Shown: one piece after another, positions 21,891 to 33,924 of the stretch | Position numbering within the stretch: the stretch's first letter is position 1 | Layout: the number at the start of each line of letters is the position of its first letter | Assembly: GCA_033063855.1 (NCBI GenBank) | Contig: CP093831.1 | Coordinates: forward strand, 13,578,001-13,642,000 | Source: Smittia aterrima | Lineage: Eukaryota; Arthropoda; Insecta; Diptera; Chironomidae | Length of the DNA: 64,000 nt | Reading direction: 5' to 3' | Notes under the pieces: model-generated | Told to the model about the DNA's origin: nothing | What the model saw: only the letters and a program-made list of their open reading frames with translations | Database searches by the model: none | Made by a program: the position numbers and the translations under genes

Positions 21891-23500
21891 AGAAACCTTT
21901 TCTTATCTTTAAAAAACATTGAAATTTCATTGAGAAGACGCAAAAGCATTAGAAGCATAAATATATGTTGAACGAACCTTTACGATTAGAAGAGCGATCA
22001 AGTGATATATATTTATTTTTCTTTTGATTTTGAGCCTGTCATCAACCTAATGTTATTTATTTAATTGTTTATTTCCTTTTATTTTTTTCTCTTCATTTCC
22101 ACAGTCAGTTGTTACAAAATTGAATTCTCCACACTCACACATAATTGAAAAGTTATGAAAAACGCGATGCGACCGATGCAAAACGAATCTTTTTTCATTT
22201 CAATTTAATTTTCATGTCTATGTAATAATATTATCCCAACGTATTGATGATGCTAATGAGTGAGACACGACCGATTTAATTAAGATCAGAAGCAAGCAGT
22301 GAAGCCTAAGCTGTGCAAGTCGCGGGGGAGAGAGTGTGGGGCTTCACTGTAACAAACTGTTTTTTTAGGAAGATGAGCGAGAGCAAAGAAGTACAGTCGA
22401 TAGGAAGGAAATCATTTTACATTTAAAAAGCTGAACCATTGTCTAATATTCTTACACAAAGCAAAGCGTAGTAGAGAGAATTCATTAAACGAGTATCATA
22501 TGCAGTATCACATACGTTCTAAGAATTATAAACATGCATTAATAATACAATTTTAATCAGAAGTGGGAAGTTTGTGCAGTATGTGAACATGGGCAGAAAG
22601 CATAAATCAGGTTTTCTCTTTATTCAAGCGACAGCCGAGCGACGGCGATAGAAAGGGCAAGGAGAGCAGGATATATCTTTGTGTGTGTTAGTGTGTGTGG
22701 TTAGAAGGGAAGAAGAATTACGGAACAGACAGAGATCGAGCTCGTATGAAGGATCAATGACCTTTTCCTAGATACCCAATTTTCCTTCTTTTTTGCGCAA
22801 ATAGAAACACACAAACACAGCGAAAGTGAACGCTGCACATTGAAATATATCTAGGGGTTGTTTCGCTCCTTTACGTTTTCCTTTTTGCGTTCAATCGCTC
22901 CTGTGTTTATTCACCCCTTGATGAAAACATGAAATAACTTTTCTCGGAGACGAGCTGAACAAGAAGAAATAAAATCAACTTGCTCGTGTACAAACACATG
23001 CAAACTGAGCGGAATAAAAAAATCCAGCGTGTCTACACGAACTGTAAAATTATGAATCGTGACAGCCGCGTAATAGAAATTTGTGAAAATGTTCGCTGCT
23101 TTGGTGGAAATTTATTTTTCCTTCTCATGCGAAATTGAGAGAAGAACATTTGATTTATTTTCTTTGTGGCCGCTCGAGCTCAAGTTGATTCATCTCGTCA
23201 TAAAAGTTTTATTCATGACGGCGATATCGATTTCTGTATTTCGAGAATGTTTAAAATCATTTTTCATCCCTGGCAATAAACCGCTTGCGTTTTCGCTCGA
23301 AAGGAGAAACGAAACTCATTGAAGCTTGCAACCCTCCGCTTGCCCACTTCTGATTTAAAAATGTTTAACAAAATGATGATGATAAGAGTTGAAAGGAAAC
23401 ATAATGAGTTAAAACATGAAAGTCTAGTCAAAATCGTAGAATAAGAAATGCTGCAAAGTTTTATTTTCAAAAACTAATATTCATTTGAAGTATTTATTAA
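21891..23500 (+). other. Presumed long 3' UTR of the ELAV gene
   Basis: No coding potential. It has many U-rich and AUUUA-like runs (for example around 22050-22090) and a GT-rich tract near 22680. Long U-rich 3' UTRs are typical for ELAV genes and allow autoregulation; the 3' end is not determined. Confidence 0.4.
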
Positions 23501-23951
23501 ATAATTTATTTATTTATACAATTGAAGCAAATGCCGACCAGCTGAGCGTGAACTTAAATGCGGTCGCAACTAATTTATATTTATTTGCGAAGTGAAAAAC
23601 ACAATTTTTCTTTTAATAGCGCGCATGACGTTGAGAAAGGAAAGAAAATCTACTTAAACTATTCCATGAAAGTGATTCCATAACCTTCCCAATGAAAAGC
23701 CGTGAAAAACCTCGAGAAGTCTTATTCGAATCGAAGATTTCAATGAGATTCCTTGAACTTAATTCTCATTTGTTTTAGCAAAATTATTATCCGAGAGTTC
23801 ATGGCTTCGTCTGAAGAAGGTTTTGCTTGATTTGAAAAAGGAAATTAATGATATTAAAACGAAAATGATGAGATATTAATTGTCATTGGAGCTGTAAACG
23901 AAATCTTAGTCATAAAAGGATGTGAAAGAAGTAAACTAAAGAAATTTACAT

Positions 23952-24260
23952 TTGTGCAGTGCAAGAAGCCATAATTGCTGTTTAAAACTATGTTTAGATG
24001 ATACTCGGCCCAGTTCCATGTGCAAATGCAATGAACATAAAGAATCTGACTTCACTTCTGTTCTCGTCGGAGAAGAGCATTCTCTCATGAAAAGCATTCC
24101 ACATAATGATCTACGTACTTATGCGCAAGTCGACGACAGCATTAATCAAGATTATGTTCGTCACTCGTTTTCGCGACATAAATTGCGTAAGAAGCTAGAA
24201 AACCTAATGAAACGAAATGATCTCAACAAGAAAAGTTTTTTTGCATACAAATTTCATTAG
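23952..24260 (+). other. Possible coding exon, unassigned
   Basis: An open frame of about 100 codons starts right after TTTGTGCAG (acceptor-like). It opens with C-x6-C-C-x3-C-L-D-x9-C-K-C, a spacing a little like an EGF domain, then becomes basic and lysine-rich. There is no own ATG at the start. It could be a terminal exon of an unidentified gene, a relic, or chance. Confidence 0.2.
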
Positions 24261-24664
24261 TTTAACGTTAATTTATTTAAAAGCTTTTCGAATGAACAAA
24301 AAGAAGAATGAATTAAGTTTATTAACTCTTTCTTTATCACTATAAGGTCGTAGCATAAATTTTACATTTAAAATCTAATCGCGAGCAAAAAAAAATCCGC
24401 GTGACTAATGAGGCTGGATCATGAAGAACAAAAATTAAATCTCAAACGACGAGTTTCTATTGAGGCTGACGTTACAAAAACAGTTTTCTACATCAAAATG
24501 AATAAGCAGATCTCATTAATCAGAGTCAAGAGAATATAAAAAACCCCCAAAAGAAGAAGAAAAGTTAAAATGTTCTCATAATGGAAGCAAATTCTAGTCG
24601 AAAATGATAATGTGCAATTTAATTAGAAAGAAAGGAAAAATCTTTTTATTTAAAGAATTAGATT

Positions 24665-25007
24665 TTATGAACATTTTACTGTCGTCATCGTACTAATTGC
24701 AAGAACTTTAAAGACGTTTGTTTGATGCATTGCTTGCGATCGGCACACACAATTAGCAAACATGCAAGAAATGTCACACTCGAGGTCCGCGAACTCGTGC
24801 AATAGTTTGTAGAATTCTGTAATTTTCTTATTTGTGTCTTCAATCTTTTTCTCAAACTCTCTTCTATCACCATTCACTGACTTCTTCATCCACCAGTAGT
24901 CGTGTAAGTGACTCGTCTCTTGAATGAGAAACTGCGCCGATCGAGACGATGAGAACTTTCTTCTTTTCCTTATCGTGAGACATATGTCTGTCGTTTGAAT
25001 AACATCC
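24665..25007 (-). other. Possible coding exon, unassigned
   Basis: The minus strand is open for about 113 codons after an acceptor-like TTCTACAG at about 25008. The stretch E-F-E-K-K-I-E-D-T-N-K-K-I could be a short coiled coil, followed by a cysteine-rich end (C-x3-C-x5-C-x-C). No family recognised; no upstream exon was found. Confidence 0.22.
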
Positions 25008-28000
25008 TCTGTAGAATTCGAATGATTATGATTTTAATTTCTTTGGTTTATTTTTATTTCACATTTATTTTATTATTTTTAGACGAAGTTGAGGAACAGC
25101 TGAATGAATTAGAGAAATTCACATTTTAAATGAGAATCGCTTAGGCGAGACAGCTTCGACACTTTTGATTATGATTTCATTTACAAGCTTTAATTTTAAT
25201 TATGTTTTATGTTGATTTGTTGAAGGATAATTTCATTGTCACTTCAACAGGTCAAGAATTGTCTCTCAAATTATTATTTCCTATTTTGTTTGTCACCAAC
25301 CGTGGATTAGTTTTAAGACGCTGGCGGATTATTTATTTTTATGATTTTCTTTTAAACAAAACGAAACTCGAATTGCAGGCAATTGATCATCACTACTTAG
25401 AAAACTAAACCAAATATAGAAGAGAAAGAAATCAAGACATGAAGGAAAGTTTATAAGTTGCGTCACGTTCAACAAAGAAATTTCAAGTAGAAGCTTCTTT
25501 CAAACTTTCCAGTGAACTTTAAAATGCCATAAAGCAACGTGACGTAATCTTCAAACGAACCCCAAACTGCAATCTTTTACATTAGAAATCTCTGATCCTC
25601 GAAAGTTTTTTAATACTTCCCTCCTCCTCCTTTAAACTTTTTAACAAGTTTTAGATAAACTAAGTCTTACAAATCTATCGATGTCCTTCATTTAACAACT
25701 AAATCTTATAAGATTAAAAATCACACGCAACAAATGAAAAAGAAGAAAATCTAAAACTTTTATAAGAAGTAGATGACGAAACTCAAAGTTTTTGCAAACC
25801 CAAAAGTACTATGATGAGAAAGTATTCAAAAGAAAAGTGAAATATTCAAAGAAAAAAAAATATTATTAGTTTGTAAGTTTAAGATTGAGAGGAAGTCGCC
25901 ACAAGTTCGCAACTATTTTCATTTCCTGAGCTAAATGTAGTCGGAAGAGAGTTTTACTTAGATTTCCATTCGCTTTTCCGTTTTACGAATCGTGTGTTTG
26001 TTCTGTTCGTTTTATCAAAGCCAAAAGGACTTTTCTCCTTTTCTTTGTTTTTCATATTTTCGTGTAACATTTTGTGTAACTTTAGGAAGATTGCTGGATT
26101 AAGGAAGTTTTATGATTAAACTTGATAACGAGAGGTGTTCTCTAGTTCAACTAGAAGTGTTTTTTCTTTCGATGGAATGTGAATCTATAGAGCGGCAATA
26201 AGATGTCTCAGGTGAAAGCTCTTAAAGATATCTTTAAAGACTTTATATCGAAAGACACTTCACACACCTTGAGCTTTATAGTTTTCTTCCTGTTTAACGT
26301 AAGAATTATCGCTTTTGTGCAAAGTGAAAGCTTCGCTTTTTTTGAAGACACATTTTCTCCACTTTTTGTGTATTTGTCAAAGGAAGGAAGAAGAAGCAAA
26401 TGATAAAAAATATTTCGAATATCAATATAACTTATAATTAAATAATGTACTCGATGTAATTTGATGTAGTTCTGTATTAGTTGAACGAGAAGCTGATGAA
26501 AAACAACTTGATTTTCTTCTTCTTTTTATTTCATCACTTACTTCCCCAAACCCCAAAATTTTTGCAAATTTTCTTTCTTCAATTTGACCCAGGACGAGTT
26601 GATTTTAGTTTTTTCTTTAACCAGCATTCACCAACCCGAACATCACAAAACCATAATTTGGATAATTTATGTTTCTGTAAATTACTTATTATAGTTGAGA
26701 GAAACAAACAGACGAATGGCGTTGATAAAAGAGATAAATGTATGATTTTATTGATTCTATAATAAAGTATAACTTATCTATGATTGTAACTTATAATTTT
26801 CTTCTCTTGATTTTCTTATCTGTTGTCTTCTAATCAAAACAGCTTCAGTTCTTTCAGTATTGGTAATCATTTCAGGTAATTTGACTTAACACACGACGAT
26901 GAAACTTTCTTTCTTTTATCAGTTTAAATATAAAAAAAATTGTCTTCCCTCTTCGCTATCTTCATTTCAATTTCTAGTGTAAAACTTTTTTCAGTTCAAC
27001 TCACATTTTATCGCTAAACGTAATTAACAATCGCAAGTCTCTTCCTTGATTTTTCATTCTTCAGTTTTGCGCAGTTTATAGTTCAATTGTGTTGCGTTTA
27101 TTTTGTCTCTGCCACTTGACCCCTCCCTCTCAACAAGGTTGATATGACGAAACTTAGTATTCAGAATTGGTTGAGACTAATTGTTTTGAAGAAATCATAA
27201 GCAAAGACAAAACTAGATGAAAGTCCTTCCATATTTATTAAAACCCTAGTCTAATGATGATGTATTTTAGGGATAAAAAAAACCAATGAGACATTTCTTG
27301 AACAATGAATTTTTTATGACAAAGACATTAATCATGAAGAAAAGCAAGAACCTATTATAGCAATTATACATCTTATAAGATAAACTTTGTAATCCAAATG
27401 ACTTTGATGCTCATTCTTCTCTTTATTTCTTGATCCGTGTTTAGTTTCCTTGTCTCAAATGAAGTTTGATTGAGAATGACAACCAACGCACAACACAACA
27501 CAATCTCATTTCCTTCTTCCCCGCTCTAAGAAGTGATTATGTTAATGACGAAAAGTATTTAAGTTGGACTGAAAAAAAAACATGAAACCTATGATAGCAC
27601 AAAAGGAAAATCATCAATTATTGGTGAAGACTTGAGCTTAATCGAAGTGAACTTTCGAAAAGTTAGGAAAAGAGAAAAGTTCACATCGATTAAGAGCTTT
27701 TCTCCTGTAATCGAGTAAATATCAATTTCTCCAGAAAGCAATAAGTTTTGATTTGTTTTCTTGACAATTCCATTGATTTATGACGTTTTCTCTGATTTGA
27801 TGAATGAAATTTATTGAAAACTATTTATAGGTGAAGATGATCATAATAAAAATTATGAGTTAAGCGTTAATTGTAAAAAAGAAAGAAAAAAAAGAAACTT
27901 TGACAATTTGTCGTTTAATTTCGTTCGTTCTTATGAATTCCGTTCGATCGTTTCGTTTATTCGTAGCAAAAGTTTCTTTATCGGTTCTGTTTCTGCTTCA

Positions 28001-28839
28001 CCAGACCCACCCTCCATCACAAACCCCCCCAAGCCCTTCTCTCTCAGACTGCCCACCCACTAAATCTTTATCAGAACCGTCCACGAGAAATGAAAACATC
28101 TTTGATTTCCATTGATTCGATTGAAATGAGTTTATTACATTCTTTAATCAGTTATCTTAAGTTCCACCAAAGTTGAAAAATGAGAGAGAGAGAGTAAACA
28201 AATTCAGAAATGTGATTCATTCGAGTACAAAATCGTATTATTTCCTTCATTTCTAGGTAAGTAATTTCTTTCTTATCCGTTCGTTGATTAAGATTGATCG
28301 AAAATTGAGTCCGATTATGATTCGATAATGATTACGTTGTCTCTCGTTATGATTATTGCAACATAATTTCCTGATTTCCTTTTCTTTTCTTATTTTCAGG
28401 ACAAAACCTTAAAAGCCACACAAAAATGTCTTCTTCTTTTTCCATTAAACAATTCGAATTGGTTTATATTTTTCATTTGAAAACAACTCAATCATTGGCC
28501 TGATTGTCATTACTTATCTCTTCAGTAAATGATTCACGGTTTGATTTTCCATTGCCAACACTTTTGTTTGCCTCTAACCTAAGCCGTCAAGGACAATCTG
28601 GGTGATAATACAAATAAATAAGACTGAACTTTTGTAAGAATCGATAAATCAATAAATATGAAGAAAACGAATGTTGTTTAAATTTAAAGAATGGCCTAAA
28701 CTATCAGTAAAAGAAATTTGAAGTCAATTTGCTTTCGAAGACTTTGCTGGCAAGTTTTCAACATTAAAAGTTCTTAGGTCGTTAACAAACAGCTGTCTAT
28801 TAGAAAAGGTAAGTCTTTAATTGAAAATTAAAGGAAATT
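25008..28839. other. Large gene-free AT-rich region
   Basis: About 3.8 kb without a defensible gene. The short ORFs here have no conserved motif, lack splice context or rely on non-ATG starts. There is a C-rich patch at 28005-28065 and no clear transposon ends. Confidence 0.4.
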
Positions 28840-29127
28840 ATGGAAGAGAGACAACATTGCATGAAAAACTTTTCAGAGCAAGTTTCCTTTAGAAAATTCT
28901 TCTCAAAACATCGACGACGATCAGAAGGTAAAAAGTTTCTAAAACTGTTAAACAAGAAACTCCTGCAGACCGAGGATAACGTCACTCAGAACCTCCAATT
29001 CACAATAAGACTTCGAGTAGTACTTGAAATACTTCAGTGTAATGATTCCATTGATGCTTTCACGAACCTAATAACTTCTGGTTTAATCAAAATATCCATC
29101 GAAGATCCGTATCCAATTGTCGATTGA
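28840..29127 (+). CDS. Small hypothetical protein, 95 aa
   Basis: An ATG-started ORF with a basic N-terminal half (F-F-S-K-H-R-R-R-S-E-G-K-K) and a predicted helical C-terminal half (R-L-R-V-V-L-E-I-L-Q-C, then A-F-T-N-L-I-T-S-G-L). The second half weakly recalls the last helices of a CARD domain, but this is pattern impression only. No neighbour supports a function. It may be a relic like the sequences around it. Confidence 0.3.
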   Translation: MEERQHCMKNFSEQVSFRKFFSKHRRRSEGKKFLKLLNKKLLQTEDNVTQNLQFTIRLRVVLEILQCNDSIDAFTNLITSGLIKISIEDPYPIVD

Positions 29128-29188
29128 TTATCTCGGAAGAAATTCGGAAATTTGTTCAGCTTTTCACATAATTCGTCAGTCGGAATTT

Positions 29189-29589
29189 AAATGTTGAAGC
29201 TCGCAGGAGCTCGAGGAGAAAAAGTCGTCTGGCAAACAAAGTCTTTGAAGGTTTCTTGAATCATAGAAGCTTCAGCATTCACTTCATAAATTACGACAAA
29301 GATTATCTTGAATAAATTTTGTTTCGCAAGTCTGTGCAATCGACGTTCGAGTTCTGCAATTCGAAGAGCAGAGTTTAAGTCGACGTCATCAATTACTATT
29401 ACAATCTGAAAGCCTTGAAGTCGCTTTCATTTTTATCCGTTTTGTTAAAGCAGCTGGTTTAAATGAAACAGATTTCACCAATGGTCGAAGCTTCTTCAAC
29501 AATCTGGGCTTCTTTTTTACTTCAACAATAGTTATTTCACTGCTGTCTTCTAATTTTATTGCTCCCATTTCAAGAAAATAAACAAACAA
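29189..29589 (-). pseudogene. Broken coding fragment, family not recognised
   Basis: Two adjoining open segments in different frames. The first (29589-29405) is lysine-rich (K-K-K-P-R-L-L-K-K-L-R-P-L-V). The second (about 29410-29189) reads G-F-Q-I-V-I-V-I-D-D-V-D-L-N-S-A-L-R, then A-E-L-E-R-R-L-H-R-L-A-K-Q and ends S-F-N-I-stop. The protein-like composition suggests it was once coding; the frame change between them suggests a frameshift or an unrecognised splice. Confidence 0.35.
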
Positions 29590-29966
29590 ATTTTGGAGAT
29601 TTCAGAAAGAAACCGTTTGAGCTTGAAAGAAAAACTTTCAAAAGCTCATTAAATGAAAGAAACTTTAGAAGCTTTTGAAGACTTCCAAACATTAAAGAAG
29701 TCTCGCAACGAAAAGAAGGAAAGGAATTCGACAATCGAAGGAAGTGACGCCAGCTAACAAACCCATCCTCCGGCGTTTGAAAAAAAGTTCTTGAATGTGA
29801 ATCGTCAGTACCTTCGGAGAGGATAAAACATATTTTCCTTAAATCTGAAATTTATGATCGTTTCGTTCAAGATCCTGCAAATAAAAATATTTTATAATTC
29901 GTAAGTTCTTCAAATTATTTAGCTCAAGTTTCGTTGTAGCTTTTGTCGTATTTCTCTGTGAGGAAC

Positions 29967-30500
29967 TCAACATTGTAAGAGTCTGAGTTGCAAGTCGACA
30001 AACAATTGCAGTGGATGGCTCTTGAGCTTTTGTGGTTTCATTTCGTCATCATCACTATCAGGTTCACGATCAACGAGGTTATCAACCTTAGAACGCTTCT
30101 TCCACTTTGAATAACTTTCAGTTTTGTACGAATCAGCAATCCAAACGCCATGCTATGTTCTGATCTTTCCAGCTTTGGGATCTTCAACGTTCAACATCTT
30201 CTTCTCCTTACGATCCCATTTCCTGAGAGTTTTATTCATCCTAACACTCGCATTTGTGTCACCAGCGACAGTGAATTCTGCTTGTTGTGCGTCTCTTGTG
30301 AAGGAGTTGATGGCAAATCCATCTTCCGTGCATTTGTCTGAAGGTTGATGAGGAATATAAAATTCTTTGTCTCTCGCTTCGCTTGGTTCAAATGCTTTCA
30401 CATTCTTCTTTTTCATCTTTCGGCGATGCTCTATTCTCATTAGGATCGTCTCCACCATCGTCATTGCTGTAATCGTCGTCGTCACTTCTCTGAATAATTT
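29967..30500 (-). pseudogene. DDX54/Dbp10-type RNA helicase relic, C-terminal domain
   Basis: The minus strand reads D-K-E-F-Y-I-P-H-Q-P-S-D-K, then L-R-K-W-D-R-K-E-K-K-M, then D-P-K-A-G-K-I-R-T, a TAG at 30155-30153, and in the same frame W-I-A-D-S-Y-K-T-E-S-Y-S-K-W-K-K. This is the order of the Dbp10 C-terminal domain of DDX54 (nucleolar DEAD-box protein for 60S ribosome maturation). The stop replaces a conserved position between K-I-R-T and the G-x-W segment, and an acidic stretch upstream lies in another frame. So it is a broken copy; the functional gene must be elsewhere. Confidence 0.7.
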
Positions 30501-30767
30501 GACTTTCCTTAACATCTTGCCTCTCGTGGAATTTCAAATCATTATCATGTAATTTATGTAGATGTTATGATAAAATATTTTCCGCGAGTCAACGAAGATT
30601 GTCAAAAGATCTTAATTTCCCTTAAAAAAACATTTGTTGAAACCGTCTTGTCGTAAAACTTTTTAAACAAAACAAAAGTGGCTTAGTAATTAGAAGTTTT
30701 TATTGGATCAAGAAATTGACTCTATCAAGAAATACAAATCAAAATTAAATTACATTTATGTGTTTAT

Positions 30768-32041
30768 TCAAGGTGCCATATTGTTATCGTCTGAGTCGTA
30801 TCCAAGACTCAACTTGCTGTCTTCATCAGAATTCATACTATCATCGAAATCAGAATCCATTTCTTCGTCGCTGTCAATTATTTCGATGTCTTCCCACATT
30901 GATCGATCATCTGTATGATCGTATCGATTAATCTTTTGCAAACGAGCTTCTTTCATGAAATATCGGCAGTCTTCTTCTGTGCCGCGATCGTAAAACTCGA
31001 GTAATTCAAAGTTTATGCAGTTCCGAGCAAATATTCCGACAATTTCAGTTGTTAGCTTCAATGGCAAAAAGCCCAAGTGCAAGTGTTTAAGATTTGGCAA
31101 ACTTGTTGTGAGATTGTTGATGGTATCTACATTAAATTCATGCCAATTGACCAAACACATAAGAAATAAGTTCTCGATTGTTGGGTTTGAGTTGCAAAAA
31201 TCAAGCACTGCATTATTTATGTCTTTAATGTAAATAACTCGAAGAGTTGTTAGATTTGAAATCGTCATTTCTGGAGTAATGTCACATGTAATCTCGAATA
31301 TTTCAAGATTTTTTAACTTTTTGCAGTTTCTTGCGATTAATGTCAATGTCTCACTGATAATATCTTTATCCCGAATCCATTGTGCAATCGTAAGTTTTTC
31401 CAACGACGGATAGACTTGAAGCAATCCTTCAAATGGGTTGAAATTTAGCGTTTGGCCTCCGATATTGAGTGTCTTGAGATATTTATTTGGATTATTGTGA
31501 CGAAAGGTTGGCTCTGATGGCAGATCACTAGCTTCAATGCTCAACTCTGTAATCTTTAATTCCTTCACAGCGAATTCGAGAACTTTATCAATTGGGCTTC
31601 CGCAGATTTTGAGGATTTGAAGTGATGTATTCATGATTGCGATTAAATGTTTAGCGGTGAAAACTGTCTGCTCAATTTGGAGTTCACGAATGTTTGGAGC
31701 CAATATTTTCAGAAGAGTTACGAGTTTCTCATTAATTTCAATCGATTTGATATGAACATTGCGATAATTGCGTTGGAATTTCATGAACTGTCGATTGACT
31801 TCCCATCGGCCAGTAATCTTCAATTTAAACTTGCTCATCGTTTCTGCGGAGCTTCCAATGATTCTGTTCCAACTGTATTCGGATAAAATTAAAGGTAAAA
31901 AGTTGATTTGGATGAAAAATGATGAACTTACTCTTTAGAAACTTGTGTGCATTTCTTCAAAGTTTTAGCATCAAGATATTGGAAGATTTCTATCAAATTG
32001 TCTTCTGCCAATGTCGGAATTGGCGTTGTTGTTTTCTCCAT
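30768..32041 (-). CDS. F-box protein with degenerate leucine-rich repeats
   Basis: 404 aa from exons 32041-31932 and 31872-30768; the join keeps frame and restores the F-box (L-I-E-I-F-Q-Y-L-D-A-K-T-L-K-K-C, then V-S-K-D-W-N-R-I-I). Residues about 60-340 hold irregular LRRs (L-K-T-L-N-I-G-G, L-K-N-L-E-I-F, L-K-H-L-H-L-G-F). The last ~50 residues are Asp/Glu/Ser-rich. It is a likely substrate receptor of an SCF ubiquitin ligase: the F-box binds Skp1 and the LRR solenoid binds the target. It lies intact between two pieces of a helicase relic on the same strand. The ATG chosen is the first in the exon 1 frame; an extension to a TTG is not credible. Confidence 0.8.
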
Positions 32042-32242
32042 ACTCTTGTTGTGGGATTTAAAGCTTTCTATTGTAATTATTTGTAAGTTATTTAACAAAA
32101 ACTCAATTTGCGTTTCTAGATGTTTCGATTTGTTCCCGTTCAATAAAAAAACCAGATCGAGGAGTATGAAAGTTCAAATTTATTATTTCAGTTATTTATT
32201 TTACAAGGATTTCTTTGAAAGATTTAAGATGTGCGTTCAATT

Positions 32243-32600
32243 TTATCTCCAAACTGGTGCAATGAAGTTGAGGAGCTTCTGTTTCAATGATGATGCCATG
32301 TTCTTGATTATAATTGCCACAAAATCAAGAACCAAGAGACGATCAGCGTTGAGATGATTTTCTTTTAGTTCGATGTGGTTCTTCAATCTTGATAAAAGTT
32401 GAGCGCAAATTGAAGTCTTCATGGCCAACTTTTTCGTCTCGTCCTTATATTTCTTAGTCAAAAACTCGTCGATTGCTTGATAGAACGAACGAAAAACGAT
32501 AGTCTTTTATGTTCGAGAGATTCAATGTAGCATTAAGATTTCGATCTCCGATTTAAATTGACCTTTGACACGATAGAAACGGATGATTTTTTCTGAAGCC
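32243..32600 (-). pseudogene. Broken coding fragment next to the F-box gene, family not recognised
   Basis: Minus-strand reading Q-A-I-D-E-F-L-T-K-K-Y-K-D-E, then L-L-S-R-L-K-N-H-I-E-L, then N-F-I-A-P-V-W-R-stop, is protein-like. In the same frame further upstream lies I-I-R-F-Y-R-V-K-G-Q-F-K-S-E-I-E, but two stops separate them. Either an intron with poor signals or a decayed gene. Confidence 0.35.
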
Positions 32601-32639
32601 GTAGAACTCGAAAGATTGATGCAGTTTCGATGGAAAGCG

Positions 32640-32925
32640 ACTTTGTTTTGTGTAAACTTGTGTTGCTTTGTTGATTTTACGAGCTGAAGGATCAAGATTT
32701 GAATAAACGAAAGTGTTTAAACGTACGATTTTATCAGGAACTAAAATAAATTTGAAATAATGAGATAACGAAATTTTCTTTCAATAAATTTTTTCTTACC
32801 GTCGAATTCAACTCGACGTGATGTTGAGTTCCTGCGAAGATGACAGTCTGAGCTGTTGATGGATTAAATGTTTCATCAGATTTAGAAGAGCAGCATCAGG
32901 TCGAGAGAAAACGAATCTAAGCTGA
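32640..32925 (-). pseudogene. DDX54/Dbp10-type RNA helicase relic, helicase C domain
   Basis: Frame-shifted pieces read T-A-Q-T-V-I-F-A-G-T-Q-H-H-V-E-L and T-F-V-Y-S-N-L-D-P-S-A-R-K-I-N-K-A. These match, in order, the DDX54-type helicase C-domain segment around motif IV (x-V-F-x-A-T-x-H-H-x-E-Y-L) and the following L-D-x-x-A-R-K-x-N. An intron-like GTAAGA...TTTTAG lies between but the joins are out of frame, and a one-base deletion breaks the frame before S-D-E-T-F. Same strand and correct order relative to the C-terminal relic at 29967-30500. Confidence 0.6.
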
Positions 32926-33118
32926 ATTGCTTAAACATGACTTGGAAGAAGTTTCTTTTTTCACAGCTTAACAAGTTATTCTGCTCTTTCAACATTCTCA
33001 TCAATTTCTCGTTGGCTTTCAGACGTTCTCACAACCTTAGTGATTTATCACAACTTCGTTCTCATCACAAAACATTTGCCGAGAGCTTTTTCTATTCAAA
33101 GAAAGCGATTAAAGTTTT

Positions 33119-33141
33119 TCATCATTTTCACTGTTCACTGA
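33119..33141 (+). repeat. 23-bp direct repeat, left copy
   Basis: Identical over 23 bases to 34757-34779, starting TCATCATTTTCACTG. The two copies bracket about 1.6 kb that contains the orphan ORF and the inverted repeats. Confidence 0.85.
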
Positions 33142-33909
33142 TGAATTTTCTCTTTTGATGTTTGTATTTTTGTCACTTTCACCAGATAAATCATTTTCCC
33201 GACTCATTTTGACATTGAACTGTCGGCAATAAACACAAACTTTGACGAATTTAAAACTTTTCTAATGACTCTTCACATTTCAGCTTTCCGAGATTTTGTT
33301 TTGATTTTATCTCAAAATCGGAGGATTTCGTAATTTTATTTTGATTTCTCGATGAACAGTGATCCTACTGAGAACTTATGTGCACTTTTCTTCTTGCTAA
33401 TTCACTTATTTCCGTCACAAAATTGTTTTTTCTACAAATTTACAAATGTTTTGTTTTTCAGCTTTTGAATTCTTTGTTTACTTTCTGCGCTTTCGTTTTG
33501 CCTACCAGATTTGAATTTATAGATTCGTTACACTTTGCGTAACATCGAAAAAGGTTTTTTAATGATCTTCTACATGTCTTCAGTTCCATAAAATGTCGGA
33601 ATTGAGACAAAACATAAATTTCAAAATAATCTCAGCAAACATTTTTTTTTCGCGAAAATTTTGGAAAATCGGTATCTAAGCAAGTTTTGGATTTTCGTTA
33701 ATTTACAATTTATTGTGATTGAATACGAGCGAAAATCAAAACGTAAGTTAAAAAATTAAAATTTCGCGGTAAAACAAGCGTGTTAAAATTTTTTTTTGTG
33801 TTTTTCGTGTTCATAACTCAAGTACTGATTCGAGTACAGTTATGAATGCATAAAATAACCAGAATTAACCAAATATTAATTTTCTTTTTTTTTTCGATTT
33901 TTTTTTTCA
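33142..33909. other. AT-rich leader of the foldback locus, possible noncoding first exon and intron
   Basis: No ORF. A donor-like AAAACGTAAGTT sits at 33742, and a strong acceptor (T-tract then CAG) ends at about 33909, 15 bases before the orphan ATG. This fits a short intron in the 5' UTR of the orphan gene. Confidence 0.4.
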
Positions 33910-33924
33910 GGAAAAACTAGGAAA

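Noticed and set aside
26203..26403. 66-codon ORF in the gene-free region
   Set aside because: Both strands are open for similar lengths, with no conserved pattern; best explained as chance.
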